Assembly (NCBI RefSeq): GCF_007830115.1
Contig: NZ_VLKP01000002.1
Location: forward strand, 310,001 to 374,000
Source of the DNA: Aerolutibacter ruishenii
GTDB taxonomy: Bacteria > Pseudomonadota > Gammaproteobacteria > Xanthomonadales > Xanthomonadaceae
Length of the DNA stretch: 64,000 nucleotides
Direction of reading: 5' to 3'
Shown: one piece after another, positions 49,891 to 58,488 of the stretch
Layout: each line of letters begins with the position of its first letter
Numbering within the stretch: the first letter of the stretch is position 1
Program-made: the position numbers and the translations under genes
Notes under the pieces: model-generated
The model's database searches: none
Told to the model about the DNA's origin: nothing
What the model saw: only the letters and a program-made list of their open reading frames with translations

Positions 49891-50913
49891 CTAGGGAGCG
49901 TTGACCGCGGACCCCGAGGCGGCACCACTGCTGCTCGCCGGGCCAAGGCGTTCGAGCAGTGTCCGGACCTCGGTGTGGCCCGGATTGGCCTCGATCACAC
50001 GCTGCAACAGCGCGCGCGCCTCGTCGCCTCGACCCTGCCGGTGACGCACGTAGGCCAACCCTTCGGTGGCATCGAGATCACCTTGCCGAACCGCCAGCGT
50101 GCGGGTGAACCGGCGCTCTGCCTCGCCCAGGTCGTGTTGGGCGGATGACGTGTTGTGCCGGCGCAAGGCGACGAAGCCCAATCCAGTGGTGGCTCCCGCA
50201 TGGTCTGGATCAACCACGAGAACCCGGGCGTAAGCCGCTGCCGCTGCCCCCAGGTCACCCAGCCGCATGTGGTTGGATCCTTCCAGCAGCAATGCATCCG
50301 CATCCTGGACCTCGATCCGGGCCAGCTCGCGCAGGCTGTCCTGGTGCCTTCCTTCGATGTGGGCGCGGTTTGCCTCGTCCAACGCCAGGCGGTCGGACGA
50401 GCGCTCGCGCTCGACCGAGCCGGCATAGCTCTCGCTCTTGGCGAATCCCGCCAGGTAGCGCTGGACGTTCTTGGCGCGGTGCAGGCCCAGATAGCAGTGG
50501 ATATAGGCGGCGCCATCGGCGTTGAGCGCCGCCTCCGCGGCTGCGCGCGAGTTGGCCATGTAGTCCTTGCCGAAGGAGTGCCCGAGGATGCTGCCCATGG
50601 GGAAGTTCAACACTTTCATCCCGTGACGCGCGGCATGCCCGCGCTCCTGCGCCAGCAGCGCCCGTTCGTAAGGCTGGTCTGGATTGAGCAGGCTGACGAT
50701 GGTGGTGACGCCCTTCTCCTTGAGAAACGCGAAGTCGGCTTCGACCGGGTATGGCCCGAAGATGATGCGCTCGGAGGTATCGGAGCGCGCGGCACGCCAT
50801 GGCTGCACCCAGACGCTGGCCGGGTGCAATAACACCCAGGTTCCGAAGGCCCCGAGGAACAGACACGCGGCGAGGGCCAGATAGAGGAGTTTCGATCGGG
50901 TGGTTCGTGGCAT
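49891..50913 (-). CDS. Membrane-anchored CX5R (dual-specificity-like) phosphatase with TPR-like C-terminus
   Basis: A 340-residue protein. Residues 9-29 are a signal-anchor preceded by basic residues, so the rest should be periplasmic. The PTP-like domain has the P-loop HCYLGLHRAKN with C140 and R146, preceded by FGPYPVEADFAFLKEKGVTTIVSL (typical first strand and helix of dual-specificity phosphatases). Residues about 190-320 form TPR-like helices (ALLLEGSNHMRLGDLGAAAAAYARVL, GEAERRFTRTL type). The start ATG 50913 has an AGGAATGAGG site just upstream. It is divergent from a polysaccharide operon, with which it may share a control region. Confidence 0.75.
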   Translation of the reverse strand: MPRTTRSKLLYLALAACLFLGAFGTWVLLHPASVWVQPWRAARSDTSERIIFGPYPVEADFAFLKEKGVTTIVSLLNPDQPYERALLAQERGHAARHGMKVLNFPMGSILGHSFGKDYMANSRAAAEAALNADGAAYIHCYLGLHRAKNVQRYLAGFAKSESYAGSVERERSSDRLALDEANRAHIEGRHQDSLRELARIEVQDADALLLEGSNHMRLGDLGAAAAAYARVLVVDPDHAGATTGLGFVALRRHNTSSAQHDLGEAERRFTRTLAVRQGDLDATEGLAYVRHRQGRGDEARALLQRVIEANPGHTEVRTLLERLGPASSSGAASGSAVNAP

Positions 50914-51040
50914 GAAGGCCTCATTCCTGGAGGGCTGCGGTGGCAGGGCGCCGCTGCGGGACATCCAGCGGGGTATGGGGAGGTTGCTGCCCCGGGCGGA
51001 CTGCGCGATATCCATTGGCGAGGCAAAAAGCAAGCGCGAG

Positions 51041-51128
51041 TTTTGCAAACTGTGACAAAAGCCGCAATACTATTGGATTGGGGGAAGTCTCCGAAGTTGC
51101 CCAGTGGTCCGGCGCCGATCGGCGCCGG
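51041..51128. promoter_or_regulatory. Shared control region: putative promoter, inverted repeat and 20-bp palindrome
   Basis: Between the phosphatase and the HEAT gene (298 bases, no gene) the DNA is AT-richer at 51025-51080. TTGCAA (51043-51048) and TACTAT (51068-51073), 19 bases apart, could be a rightward promoter. TTTTG-N10-CAAAA (51041-51060) is an inverted repeat that could be an operator. CCGGCGCCGATCGGCGCCGG (51109-51128) is a perfect 20-bp palindrome in the presumed leader of the rightward operon; it could act as an operator or a hairpin. Confidence 0.45.
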
Positions 51129-51211
51129 CTGGGGGGTGTTGCCGGTAGGGGTTTTGACTGCAAATTCGTTGATGCGGCGCGCAAGGCGGGCCTGCACTTC
51201 AGGGGGCGACA

Positions 51212-52282
51212 GTGGATCTGGGTTTTCTGAGCGGGGCTGATTCAAAGCTCGTGTTCGCGTTTTGGCTTGGCGTCACGGTTCTGGTGATGACGCTGGTTAC
51301 GCTGACGGTAATCCTCGTGATGCGGCAGATGGTCGCGCGCAAGGAGCGGGCACACCTGCGCGCCGCCCATCATTGGGGCCGCATCCTCGTGGATGTTGCC
51401 CACGGGGGCGAGGCCGGGCCATCCACCCTTCCGGCGCGTGACGTGTCGGGTTTCGTCGAGGCGTGGAATGGCATCCACGCCAACCTGGGCGGTGCCGAAA
51501 ACCCTGCGTTGCAGGCCTTGGCAGGGTCGATCGGGCTGGAGAAGCGCTTGCACTCGCTGCTGCAGCGCGGTGGCTTCCATGAGCGGGTGGTCACGATCAT
51601 CGCCTTGGGCTACCTGAGGAGCCGCGCGCATTTTGACCGGATCGCGCGCCTTCTGGACGATCGCAGCTCGATCGTGTCGCTCTGTGCGGCACGGGCGATC
51701 ATGCAGATCGATCCCGGTCGCGCCGTTTCCTTGCTCGTGCCGCAGATCATGGCGCGTGGCGACTGGTCGCAGGGGGGCGTTGCCGACATCCTTCGTGAAG
51801 CAGGTGCGGGGCGCGTATCCCAAGAGCTTGGGACGGCCGCGCTGCAGGCCAACGCGGACGTGGCGCCGCGCATGGTTCGCTTTCTCGCCGGCGTCAGCCC
51901 GGAAGCGGCCGCGCCCGTGATCCGCCAGATCGTTGCCACGTCCAACGATGACCATCTTGTCTCGACCTGCCTGCAGGTATTGGCCGATCCCGCTGATCTC
52001 GACCTGGTGCGGCCCCTGCTCGATCACCCGCGTTGGCATGTGCGCATGCACGCTGCGACGGCTCTGGGCCGGCTGGGCGTGCCGGGTGATGAGCAGCGGC
52101 TGCTGCCCTTGCTTGCCGATGCGCAATGGTGGGTGCGTTACCGGGCCGCGCAGGCACTCGTAAAACTGCCATTCATGAAGGAGGCCGCCATGCACCGGTT
52201 CCGTGACACCCAGACCGATCGGTTCGCGTGCGACATCCTCGATCAGGTGATGGCGGAGCAGCGGATGGGGGTGGAGCGATGA
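51212..52282 (+). CDS. Membrane-anchored HEAT-repeat protein of a polysaccharide operon
   Basis: A 356-residue protein. One N-terminal TM helix (residues about 14-38, with a cytoplasmic RQMVARKER stretch after it) is followed by repeated helical pairs of HEAT type: about five repeats such as VVTIIALGYLRSRAHFDRI, SIVSLCAARAIMQIDPGRAV, RMHAATALGRLG and WVRYRAAQALVKL. HEAT proteins are scaffolds, so it probably binds the synthase. Start GTG 51212 has AGGGGGC nearby. Its stop overlaps the next gene (ATGA). Confidence 0.75.
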   Translation: MDLGFLSGADSKLVFAFWLGVTVLVMTLVTLTVILVMRQMVARKERAHLRAAHHWGRILVDVAHGGEAGPSTLPARDVSGFVEAWNGIHANLGGAENPALQALAGSIGLEKRLHSLLQRGGFHERVVTIIALGYLRSRAHFDRIARLLDDRSSIVSLCAARAIMQIDPGRAVSLLVPQIMARGDWSQGGVADILREAGAGRVSQELGTAALQANADVAPRMVRFLAGVSPEAAAPVIRQIVATSNDDHLVSTCLQVLADPADLDLVRPLLDHPRWHVRMHAATALGRLGVPGDEQRLLPLLADAQWWVRYRAAQALVKLPFMKEAAMHRFRDTQTDRFACDILDQVMAEQRMGVER

Positions 52283-53796
52283 ACGGAGTGACGCTGCCTT
52301 CCGGACTGGTCTGGTTCCTAGAGGGAATGCAATGGGTATTCCTTCTGTACTTCATCGGCATCAACCTCGGGTACCTGTTGCTGAATTATGTGTCGGTCTT
52401 CGGCATCATCCGGCACATGCGCGAGCACGGCGCGCAGTACCTGCCCAAGAACTTCACGGCCTACCAGCCGCCGGTCAGCATCCTGGTGCCCGCGCACAAC
52501 GAGGAACGCACCATCGTGTCCTCGGTGCGGTCGCTGCTTCGACTGAAGTACCCGGACTTCGAGATCGTCGTCGTCAATGACGGCTCCACCGACGGCACGC
52601 TCGACGCGCTCGTCCGGGCGTTCGCACTGGTCGAGTTCCCGGAGGCCTACCGCAAGCGGATCGAGACAGAGCCGGTCAATCGCATCTTTGCGTCCACCGA
52701 TTTTCCGCGCGTGCGCCTGGTGGACAAGCAGCAGGGCGGCAAGGCCGATGCGCTCAATGCAGGTATCAACTGCGCCCGCTACCCTTTGTTCTGCGTGGTC
52801 GACGCCGACTGCATCCTGCAGCATGACAGCCTGTCACGCGTGGTGCAGCCGTTCCTGGAAGACGCAACCACGGTCGCGGCGGGCGGCGTGATCCGTATCG
52901 TCAATGGCTGTTCGGTCAAGGACGGCTTCCTGTCCGACGTGGCCCTGCCGCGCAAGGCCCTGCCGCAGTTCCAGTTGATCGAATACCTTCGCGCATTCCT
53001 GTTCGGGCGCCTGGGCTGGTCGCCGATCAACGCGCTGTTGATCATTTCCGGTGCGTTCGGCGTGTTCTACAAGGAGCGCGTGATCGCGGTGGGCGGTTAC
53101 CACAAGGACACGGTGGGCGAGGACATGGAGCTGGTCGTGCGCCTGCACCACCAGCTGCGCAAGGAACGGCGGCATTACAACATCACGTTCGTGCCTGATC
53201 CCATTTGCTGGACGGAAGCGCCGGAGGATCTGCGATCCCTGCGCAACCAGCGCGTGCGCTGGCAGCAGGGCCTGATGGAAAGCCTCATCCCGAACTGGCG
53301 GATGATGTTCCAGCGCAACGGCGGCGCCGTTGGGCGACTGGCATTTCCCTTCATGCTGCTGTTCGAAGGCCTGGGTCCGGTGATCGAGGTCCTGGGCTAC
53401 GTCTCGGTGCTGGTGCTGTGGCTGGTGGGTTTGCTGTCGCCCGAGGCCTTCCTGGTGTTCCTGTTCGCTTCCGTCGGCCTGGGCGTGCTGCTGTCGACCA
53501 ACGCGCTATTGCTGGAGGAACTGTCGTTCCGCCTGTATCCGCGTCCGGCACAGCAGTTGAAGCTGTTCGCGGTCGCAATCATCGAGAACTTCGGCTACCG
53601 GCAACTGACGGCGTTCTGGCGCCTCATTGGACTGCTGCGCTGGGTCACGGGGCTGCGTGGCAAATCCCGCTGGGGCAAGGTTAAGCGCCACGCGACGTGG
53701 CAACACGACTCCGGCGAGGCGCCTCCGCCCGCCGGCCCACAGCACATCGACACACGCCCTGCTGGCTCAACCCGGGAACTGGAAACCACCCCATGA
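52279..53796 (+). CDS. Processive family 2 glycosyltransferase (polysaccharide synthase)
   Basis: A 505-residue membrane GT2 like PgaC/BcsA. Two N-terminal TM segments (residues 10-45), then the catalytic core: D101 in VNDGSTDG, the DxD pair at 175-177 (VVDADC), ED at 281-282 and QRVRW at 324-328 (the QxxRW motif of processive synthases), then four C-terminal TM helices (about 350-420 and 470-490). It would build the glycan and move it across the inner membrane. The C-terminus is a polar tail (about 480-505). No PilZ domain is visible. Coupled on both sides by overlapping stop/start codons. Confidence 0.85.
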   Translation: MNGVTLPSGLVWFLEGMQWVFLLYFIGINLGYLLLNYVSVFGIIRHMREHGAQYLPKNFTAYQPPVSILVPAHNEERTIVSSVRSLLRLKYPDFEIVVVNDGSTDGTLDALVRAFALVEFPEAYRKRIETEPVNRIFASTDFPRVRLVDKQQGGKADALNAGINCARYPLFCVVDADCILQHDSLSRVVQPFLEDATTVAAGGVIRIVNGCSVKDGFLSDVALPRKALPQFQLIEYLRAFLFGRLGWSPINALLIISGAFGVFYKERVIAVGGYHKDTVGEDMELVVRLHHQLRKERRHYNITFVPDPICWTEAPEDLRSLRNQRVRWQQGLMESLIPNWRMMFQRNGGAVGRLAFPFMLLFEGLGPVIEVLGYVSVLVLWLVGLLSPEAFLVFLFASVGLGVLLSTNALLLEELSFRLYPRPAQQLKLFAVAIIENFGYRQLTAFWRLIGLLRWVTGLRGKSRWGKVKRHATWQHDSGEAPPPAGPQHIDTRPAGSTRELETTP

Positions 53797-55076
53797 CGGC
53801 ATCCCCCATTGCCCTTGCACTGCTGCTGGCTGCGGCCGACCCGATCCTGCCGCCGCACGAAACGCCGGCGGCGACCACGGTCGCCGATTCCGGGGAAAGC
53901 CACGAGCAGCAGTTGCTTCGCGCGAGGGAGCTGGCCACCAATGGCCAGCGTGACGCGGCGCTTGCCCTTTATTCAACGATGCTTGAGCGCTCGCCTGGCA
54001 ATACCGATGTGCTGCTCGCCCGTGGACGCACTTTGGCGTGGATGGGGCAGTGGCAGCAATCGGAGGCGGACCTGCAGGCGGTGGTGGATAGATCGCCGAC
54101 GTATGCCGATGCGTGGTCAGCGCTGGGCGACATGTACCTATGGAGCGACCGCTCCACCCAGGCCGTGCAGGCCTATGGCCGCTGGCAGGCCTTGCAGCCG
54201 CAAGATCCTGACGCCCTCCTGGCGCGGGCCCGCGCCCATCGGTCGGCGGGTGAGCTCGATGCCGCGCGCGCCGACTTCGAGGCGGCCCGCGCATTGGGAG
54301 CGGACCAGGCCTTGGTCGACGCCGCGATTCGCGCCCTCGAACCACGTGCCTCCAGTCCCGATGCCGCTGCGGCGGACGGGTATCGGTGGGCCGCGCGCAT
54401 CGGCGCGGCCAGGACAACGTTCCGTCCTGCGCGTGATGGCTGGACCGAGCAGTCAGCGTCGCTGCGTCGGTATTTCGAGCGCGGCTCGCTGGGCCTGGAA
54501 TGGTTGGGCGCGCGACGGTTTGGTCAGCGCGACGCCGCTTGGGCGCTGGATGGCTACGTTGACCTCTGGACGCGGGCGTATGCCAACCTGCGTTACCAGC
54601 ATGCGCCCACGCCGGACCTGTTTTCCGACCGGTCCTGGCGCGTGGAGCTGTACCAGGGCGTGGGACGTGGCTGGGAGTTGTCGGCCAGCTACGACCAGCT
54701 CGACTTTGGCGGATCACCCACGGAGTTGTATGGCCTGGGCGTGGGCCGCTACGTGGGCAACTTCTACCTGCGCGGCCGAGCGCTTTACGTGCCCGATGTG
54801 GATTCGCACAGCCTGAGCTTCAAGGGACTGCTTCGGTATTACTACGCCGGCAATGGCGACGAGTATGTGGAAGTGACAGGGGGCTCCGGACGCACGACAG
54901 AGTCACGTAGCGGCGCCGGGGGCGCGGTGCTGGACGACAGCAGTTCGTCGGCCAGCGTGGCGTTCGTCAAGTACCTGACGCCGCGACTTGGGTTCAAGGT
55001 GGGGGCGAACTACGCCGACAACGTGGACGGCTATTCCGAACGTGGCATCTCGGCATCGGTCTACACGCGCTGGTGA
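53793..55076 (+). CDS. YaiO-like outer-membrane beta-barrel protein with TPR repeats
   Basis: A 427-residue exported protein. After a short signal (residues 1-22), TPR repeats occupy about 38-160 (LARELATNGQRDAALALYSTML, LARGRTLAWMGQWQQSEADL, WSALGDMYLWSDRSTQAVQAY). The C-terminus (about 190-427) is a beta-barrel of alternating residues with a terminal aromatic (SVYTRW), like YaiO. In synthase-type export systems such a TPR-barrel protein forms the outer-membrane channel. ATG 53793 overlaps the GT2 stop by four bases. Confidence 0.8.
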   Translation: MTASPIALALLLAAADPILPPHETPAATTVADSGESHEQQLLRARELATNGQRDAALALYSTMLERSPGNTDVLLARGRTLAWMGQWQQSEADLQAVVDRSPTYADAWSALGDMYLWSDRSTQAVQAYGRWQALQPQDPDALLARARAHRSAGELDAARADFEAARALGADQALVDAAIRALEPRASSPDAAAADGYRWAARIGAARTTFRPARDGWTEQSASLRRYFERGSLGLEWLGARRFGQRDAAWALDGYVDLWTRAYANLRYQHAPTPDLFSDRSWRVELYQGVGRGWELSASYDQLDFGGSPTELYGLGVGRYVGNFYLRGRALYVPDVDSHSLSFKGLLRYYYAGNGDEYVEVTGGSGRTTESRSGAGGAVLDDSSSSASVAFVKYLTPRLGFKVGANYADNVDGYSERGISASVYTRW

Positions 55077-55089
55077 GCAGGCCGTTCCG

Positions 55090-57462
55090 ATGAGCCACGG
55101 AGGAACTGCGCGTCCACGCGCGCAATGCATTCGCCAGGCCTTGGCCAGCTTTGCGTGGTTGCTGCCGGCGGTGTTGTTGGCGTTCATTGTGGCCCACGCG
55201 ATCGAATTGGCCGCAGGCAGCCGGGCAGCGGAAGGAACTGGCGTCCTGTGGCTGCTCGGGTCGGCGCTGTGGTCGGATCTGTTGGTAACCGTCAAATGCG
55301 CGCCACTGCTGTTCGTGCTGTCGCTGCCGGTGCTGGTGCTGGGTCGGGGGGGCTGGCGGCTGGTGGGCGTTGGTCTGCCATGGTCGGTGCCGGTACTGGC
55401 GCAGGCCATGTTGGGCGAGTACTTCCTGACTACGCGCGTGCCGCTGGGCGCCGATCTGTTCGGTTACTCATGGGGCGAGTTGCGCACCACTGTGGTAGCC
55501 GGTGCGGAAATCGGCCCACGTGCGGTGGTCGCGCTGATTCTGCCTTTGGCCGCGCTGTGGTCTGGCTTGTTCTGGTTTGGTCGTCGGGTGCCCGCCACCC
55601 CGCGGGCGGTGCCAGGTGCCGCTCTCCTGGTGCTGGGCATTTTCGGTATCTGGACGCTGCCCTCGCGCGTTGATGCGCGCCATTTCCACAGTGAGGACAG
55701 TTACAACCTGAGCGCGAACAAGGCCGGGTTCCTGCTGGATGAGAGCCTGGCCTACCTGCGACGCCGCCATGCAGGTCCCGCCACGCCGCCCGCACCCGCG
55801 GTAACCGGGGGCCAGGAACGGCCCGGACTCGATCCGGATTTCCCGTTCCTGCATGGCGAACAGACACCGGACACGCTCGGGCCGCTGTTTGCCACGTCGC
55901 CCGCCGACCCGCCGCCGAACCTGGTCTTCATCGTGGTTGAAGGCCTGGGGCGGACCTTCTCCGGCCCGGGTGCCCGCCTGGGTAGCTTCACCCCTTTCCT
56001 TGACGAACTGGCCACGCGCAGCCTGTACTGGGAGAACTTTCTCGCCGTGCAGGGCCGCACCTTCGCGGCATTGCCGTCGATCTTTGGTTCGCTGCCGTTC
56101 GCCGAGCAGGGATTTGCTGCGCTGGAAGAGCGCATGCCCAGCCACGCGACGTTGCTGAGCGTGCTCAAGGACAATGGCTACGCGCTCGCGTTCTATGCCG
56201 GTTTCGATCCGGATTTCGACAACGAGCGACAATTCCTGCTGCGCCAAGGCGTCGATCGGATCGTAGGGCCCGACCAGTTCGGCGGCCGGTACCGCAAGGC
56301 GAACGACTGGGGGTTTGCCGATGGAGACCTGGTCGACCGCGTGCTCGAGGACGCCGCGGGTGCCGCGCCCGCGGTGACGGTGATCCAGACCATTACCCTG
56401 CACACGCCGTATACGTTCCCGGGGCAGGCCGGGTATGCCGAGCGGCTGGAGCGGCATCTGGATGTGCTGGGGGTCGTCGAGTCGCGGCGGGCGGCCTACC
56501 GCTCGCAGCGCGCCATCTACGAGTCGATCCTGTACACCGACGATGCGCTGCGACGCTATTTCGAACGCATGCGCGAGCGGCCGGAATTCGCCAACACCGT
56601 GTTCGTGGTCACCGGCGACCATCGTCTGCCCGAGATCCCGATGGACACGCGGATCGAGCGCTACCATGTGCCGCTGCTGGTGTATTCGCCGCGACTCAAG
56701 CAGCCGCGACACATCCGTTCGGTGTCCTCGCAGTTCGACATCGCCCCCTCGCTGCTGGCGTGGTTGGGCAGCCAGCACGGTATCCGCACGCCGACCCGGG
56801 TGGCTTGGCTGGGTAGTGGACTCGACGTCGAGGCCGGCTTCCGCAATGTGCACGCATTCCCGTTGAAGCAGACCAAGGGTAACCTGGTCGACTTCATTTC
56901 CGGCCATTACTTCGTCAACCAGGGCGCTTTGTACGCGTTGCGCGACGGCATGGAGATCGAGCCGGTGGACGATGCAGAAGCTTTGCAGCGAATCAATGTC
57001 GAGTTCGATCGCTTCCGCGCAGCCAATGACCAGCTCGCAAGAGGCTTCGCACTGGTGCCGGAGGATGCGCCGAGGACGCTGTCCGTCTTCCGGGAGCAGG
57101 ATCGCGTGGCTCTCGCGCTGCCGCCGCCGGTGGGTTTGGCGGTGGAGCGCGTGGTAGTGCCGGAAGCGGCAAATGCCGATGCGCTGGAGGTAGAGGTGGT
57201 GTTTGCCAACGGCGCCGTCACGCCATCGCCCCCGTTTGTGCCGCTGCTGGTGCTGGCCGATGCCAGCGGCCGTGAGGTGAGTGAAACCTATGGCCCAGCG
57301 ATGGTGCTGGCGGCGGGGGAGCGGGCGAGTGTTCGTGTGCCGCTCAAGTCGAGCGGCGTGGCTGCAGGCGCATACTCGCTGGCGGTCATCCCGTCGCATC
57401 CAGACACCGGCAAGCCGGTGGGCGCGGGGAAGTTCCGTGTTGCCCTGTCCCTGGAAAAGTGA
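55090..57462 (+). CDS. LtaS-like alkaline-phosphatase-superfamily transferase (sulfatase domain)
   Basis: A 790-residue inner-membrane enzyme with about five TM helices (residues 20-195) and a periplasmic sulfatase-fold domain. The metal and catalytic residues align with LtaS: E284 in IVVEGLG, the nucleophile T324 in AVQGRTFAALPS, H438 in TLHTPYTF, and D510/H511 in VTGDHR. LtaS and MdoB-like enzymes add glycerol phosphate to a glucan or glycerol polymer; EptA-like ones add phosphoethanolamine. The C-terminal 190 residues are a separate beta-rich region. It starts 13 bases after the barrel gene, so it is probably cotranscribed and may decorate the polymer. Confidence 0.8.
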   Translation: MSHGGTARPRAQCIRQALASFAWLLPAVLLAFIVAHAIELAAGSRAAEGTGVLWLLGSALWSDLLVTVKCAPLLFVLSLPVLVLGRGGWRLVGVGLPWSVPVLAQAMLGEYFLTTRVPLGADLFGYSWGELRTTVVAGAEIGPRAVVALILPLAALWSGLFWFGRRVPATPRAVPGAALLVLGIFGIWTLPSRVDARHFHSEDSYNLSANKAGFLLDESLAYLRRRHAGPATPPAPAVTGGQERPGLDPDFPFLHGEQTPDTLGPLFATSPADPPPNLVFIVVEGLGRTFSGPGARLGSFTPFLDELATRSLYWENFLAVQGRTFAALPSIFGSLPFAEQGFAALEERMPSHATLLSVLKDNGYALAFYAGFDPDFDNERQFLLRQGVDRIVGPDQFGGRYRKANDWGFADGDLVDRVLEDAAGAAPAVTVIQTITLHTPYTFPGQAGYAERLERHLDVLGVVESRRAAYRSQRAIYESILYTDDALRRYFERMRERPEFANTVFVVTGDHRLPEIPMDTRIERYHVPLLVYSPRLKQPRHIRSVSSQFDIAPSLLAWLGSQHGIRTPTRVAWLGSGLDVEAGFRNVHAFPLKQTKGNLVDFISGHYFVNQGALYALRDGMEIEPVDDAEALQRINVEFDRFRAANDQLARGFALVPEDAPRTLSVFREQDRVALALPPPVGLAVERVVVPEAANADALEVEVVFANGAVTPSPPFVPLLVLADASGREVSETYGPAMVLAAGERASVRVPLKSSGVAAGAYSLAVIPSHPDTGKPVGAGKFRVALSLEK

Positions 57463-57528
57463 GCGCACTGCCTGCGCGTCCTTGCCCGGATTCGCGGGCG
57501 GCGCCCGGGATGCCCTGGAGACCCGTCG

Positions 57529-58488
57529 ATGAGAACGCTCTGGCTCTGCCTCCTGTTGTGTTGCCTTGTTTGGCCTGAGGCACGGGCCAAGGATTCACCG
57601 CGTGCGGTGTGGACGTGGGAAAAGCCCTCGTTCGCCATGCTGGAATCGCCACGGGTAGCGGAGGAGGCGTTGTCGTTCTTCCAGCGCAAGCGGGTCACGA
57701 CGGTCTATCTGTACGCCGATTCGTTTGATGGGCGCAATCCGGTCCGGGATCGTCCCGAGCTGTATCGCGCTTTCATCCGGCGTGCCCACGCGCGTGGCAT
57801 CCAGGTGTACGCGCTGCTCGGTTCCTGGTACCTGCATACCGAGCGCTATGTCCTGCCGCGACACCGTCGCGCAGCCCGCGCGATGCTGGCCGGGGTGCTG
57901 GAGTACAACGCCGGGGCCGCCCCGGACGAACGCTTTGATGGGGTCAACTACGACATCGAACCGCACCTGCTCGATGAGTGGAATGACGCCTCGCGCCATC
58001 GACTGCTGCTGGGATTCCTGGACATGACGGCGGACTTGATGGCCGATCGGCGCAAGTCCGGCCAGTCGCTGCCCATTGGCCCGGCGATGCCCTTCTGGTG
58101 GGATGGCATCACCCTCGAGTGGCGCGGGGCCCGCAAGACCGTGGCCGAGCACGTCATCGACGCCACCGATTACGTGGCGTTGATGGACTACCGCAACCGT
58201 GCCGAGGGCCGCGATTCCATCCTTTCGCACGCCCAGGACGAGATGGACTACGCTGACAAGGTGGGCAAGCAGGTCGTGATCGGGCTTGAGTTCAATCCCG
58301 GCGAACCGGCCAAGCTGAGTTTCCACGGCATGGATGAGGCGGCGTTCGAGCGTGAAGCGGCCAAGGTGGAAGGTGCATACGGTGATCGCCCGGCTTTTGG
58401 CGGCTTCGTGTTCCATCACTACCTGGGCTACCGGCGTTTCGTACGCGATCCGGCTCCGAACGATCCGATTGTGCCGCCCTCACGTTAA
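57529..58488 (+). CDS. Secreted glycoside-hydrolase-like (TIM-barrel) protein
   Basis: A 319-residue protein with a clear signal peptide (cleavage after EARA, residue 20). The fold resembles the GH18/PgaB C-terminal type: FDGVNYDIEP, with D137, D142 and E144, looks like the DxxDxxE-type active-site strand of chitinase-like barrels. Other strands are visible: TTVYLYAD, IQVYALLGSW, ATDYVALMDYRN and KQVVIGLEFN. A trimming role in the periplasm is inferred. The last bases overlap the LysR gene stop by three bases (convergent). Confidence 0.6.
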   Translation: MRTLWLCLLLCCLVWPEARAKDSPRAVWTWEKPSFAMLESPRVAEEALSFFQRKRVTTVYLYADSFDGRNPVRDRPELYRAFIRRAHARGIQVYALLGSWYLHTERYVLPRHRRAARAMLAGVLEYNAGAAPDERFDGVNYDIEPHLLDEWNDASRHRLLLGFLDMTADLMADRRKSGQSLPIGPAMPFWWDGITLEWRGARKTVAEHVIDATDYVALMDYRNRAEGRDSILSHAQDEMDYADKVGKQVVIGLEFNPGEPAKLSFHGMDEAAFEREAAKVEGAYGDRPAFGGFVFHHYLGYRRFVRDPAPNDPIVPPSR

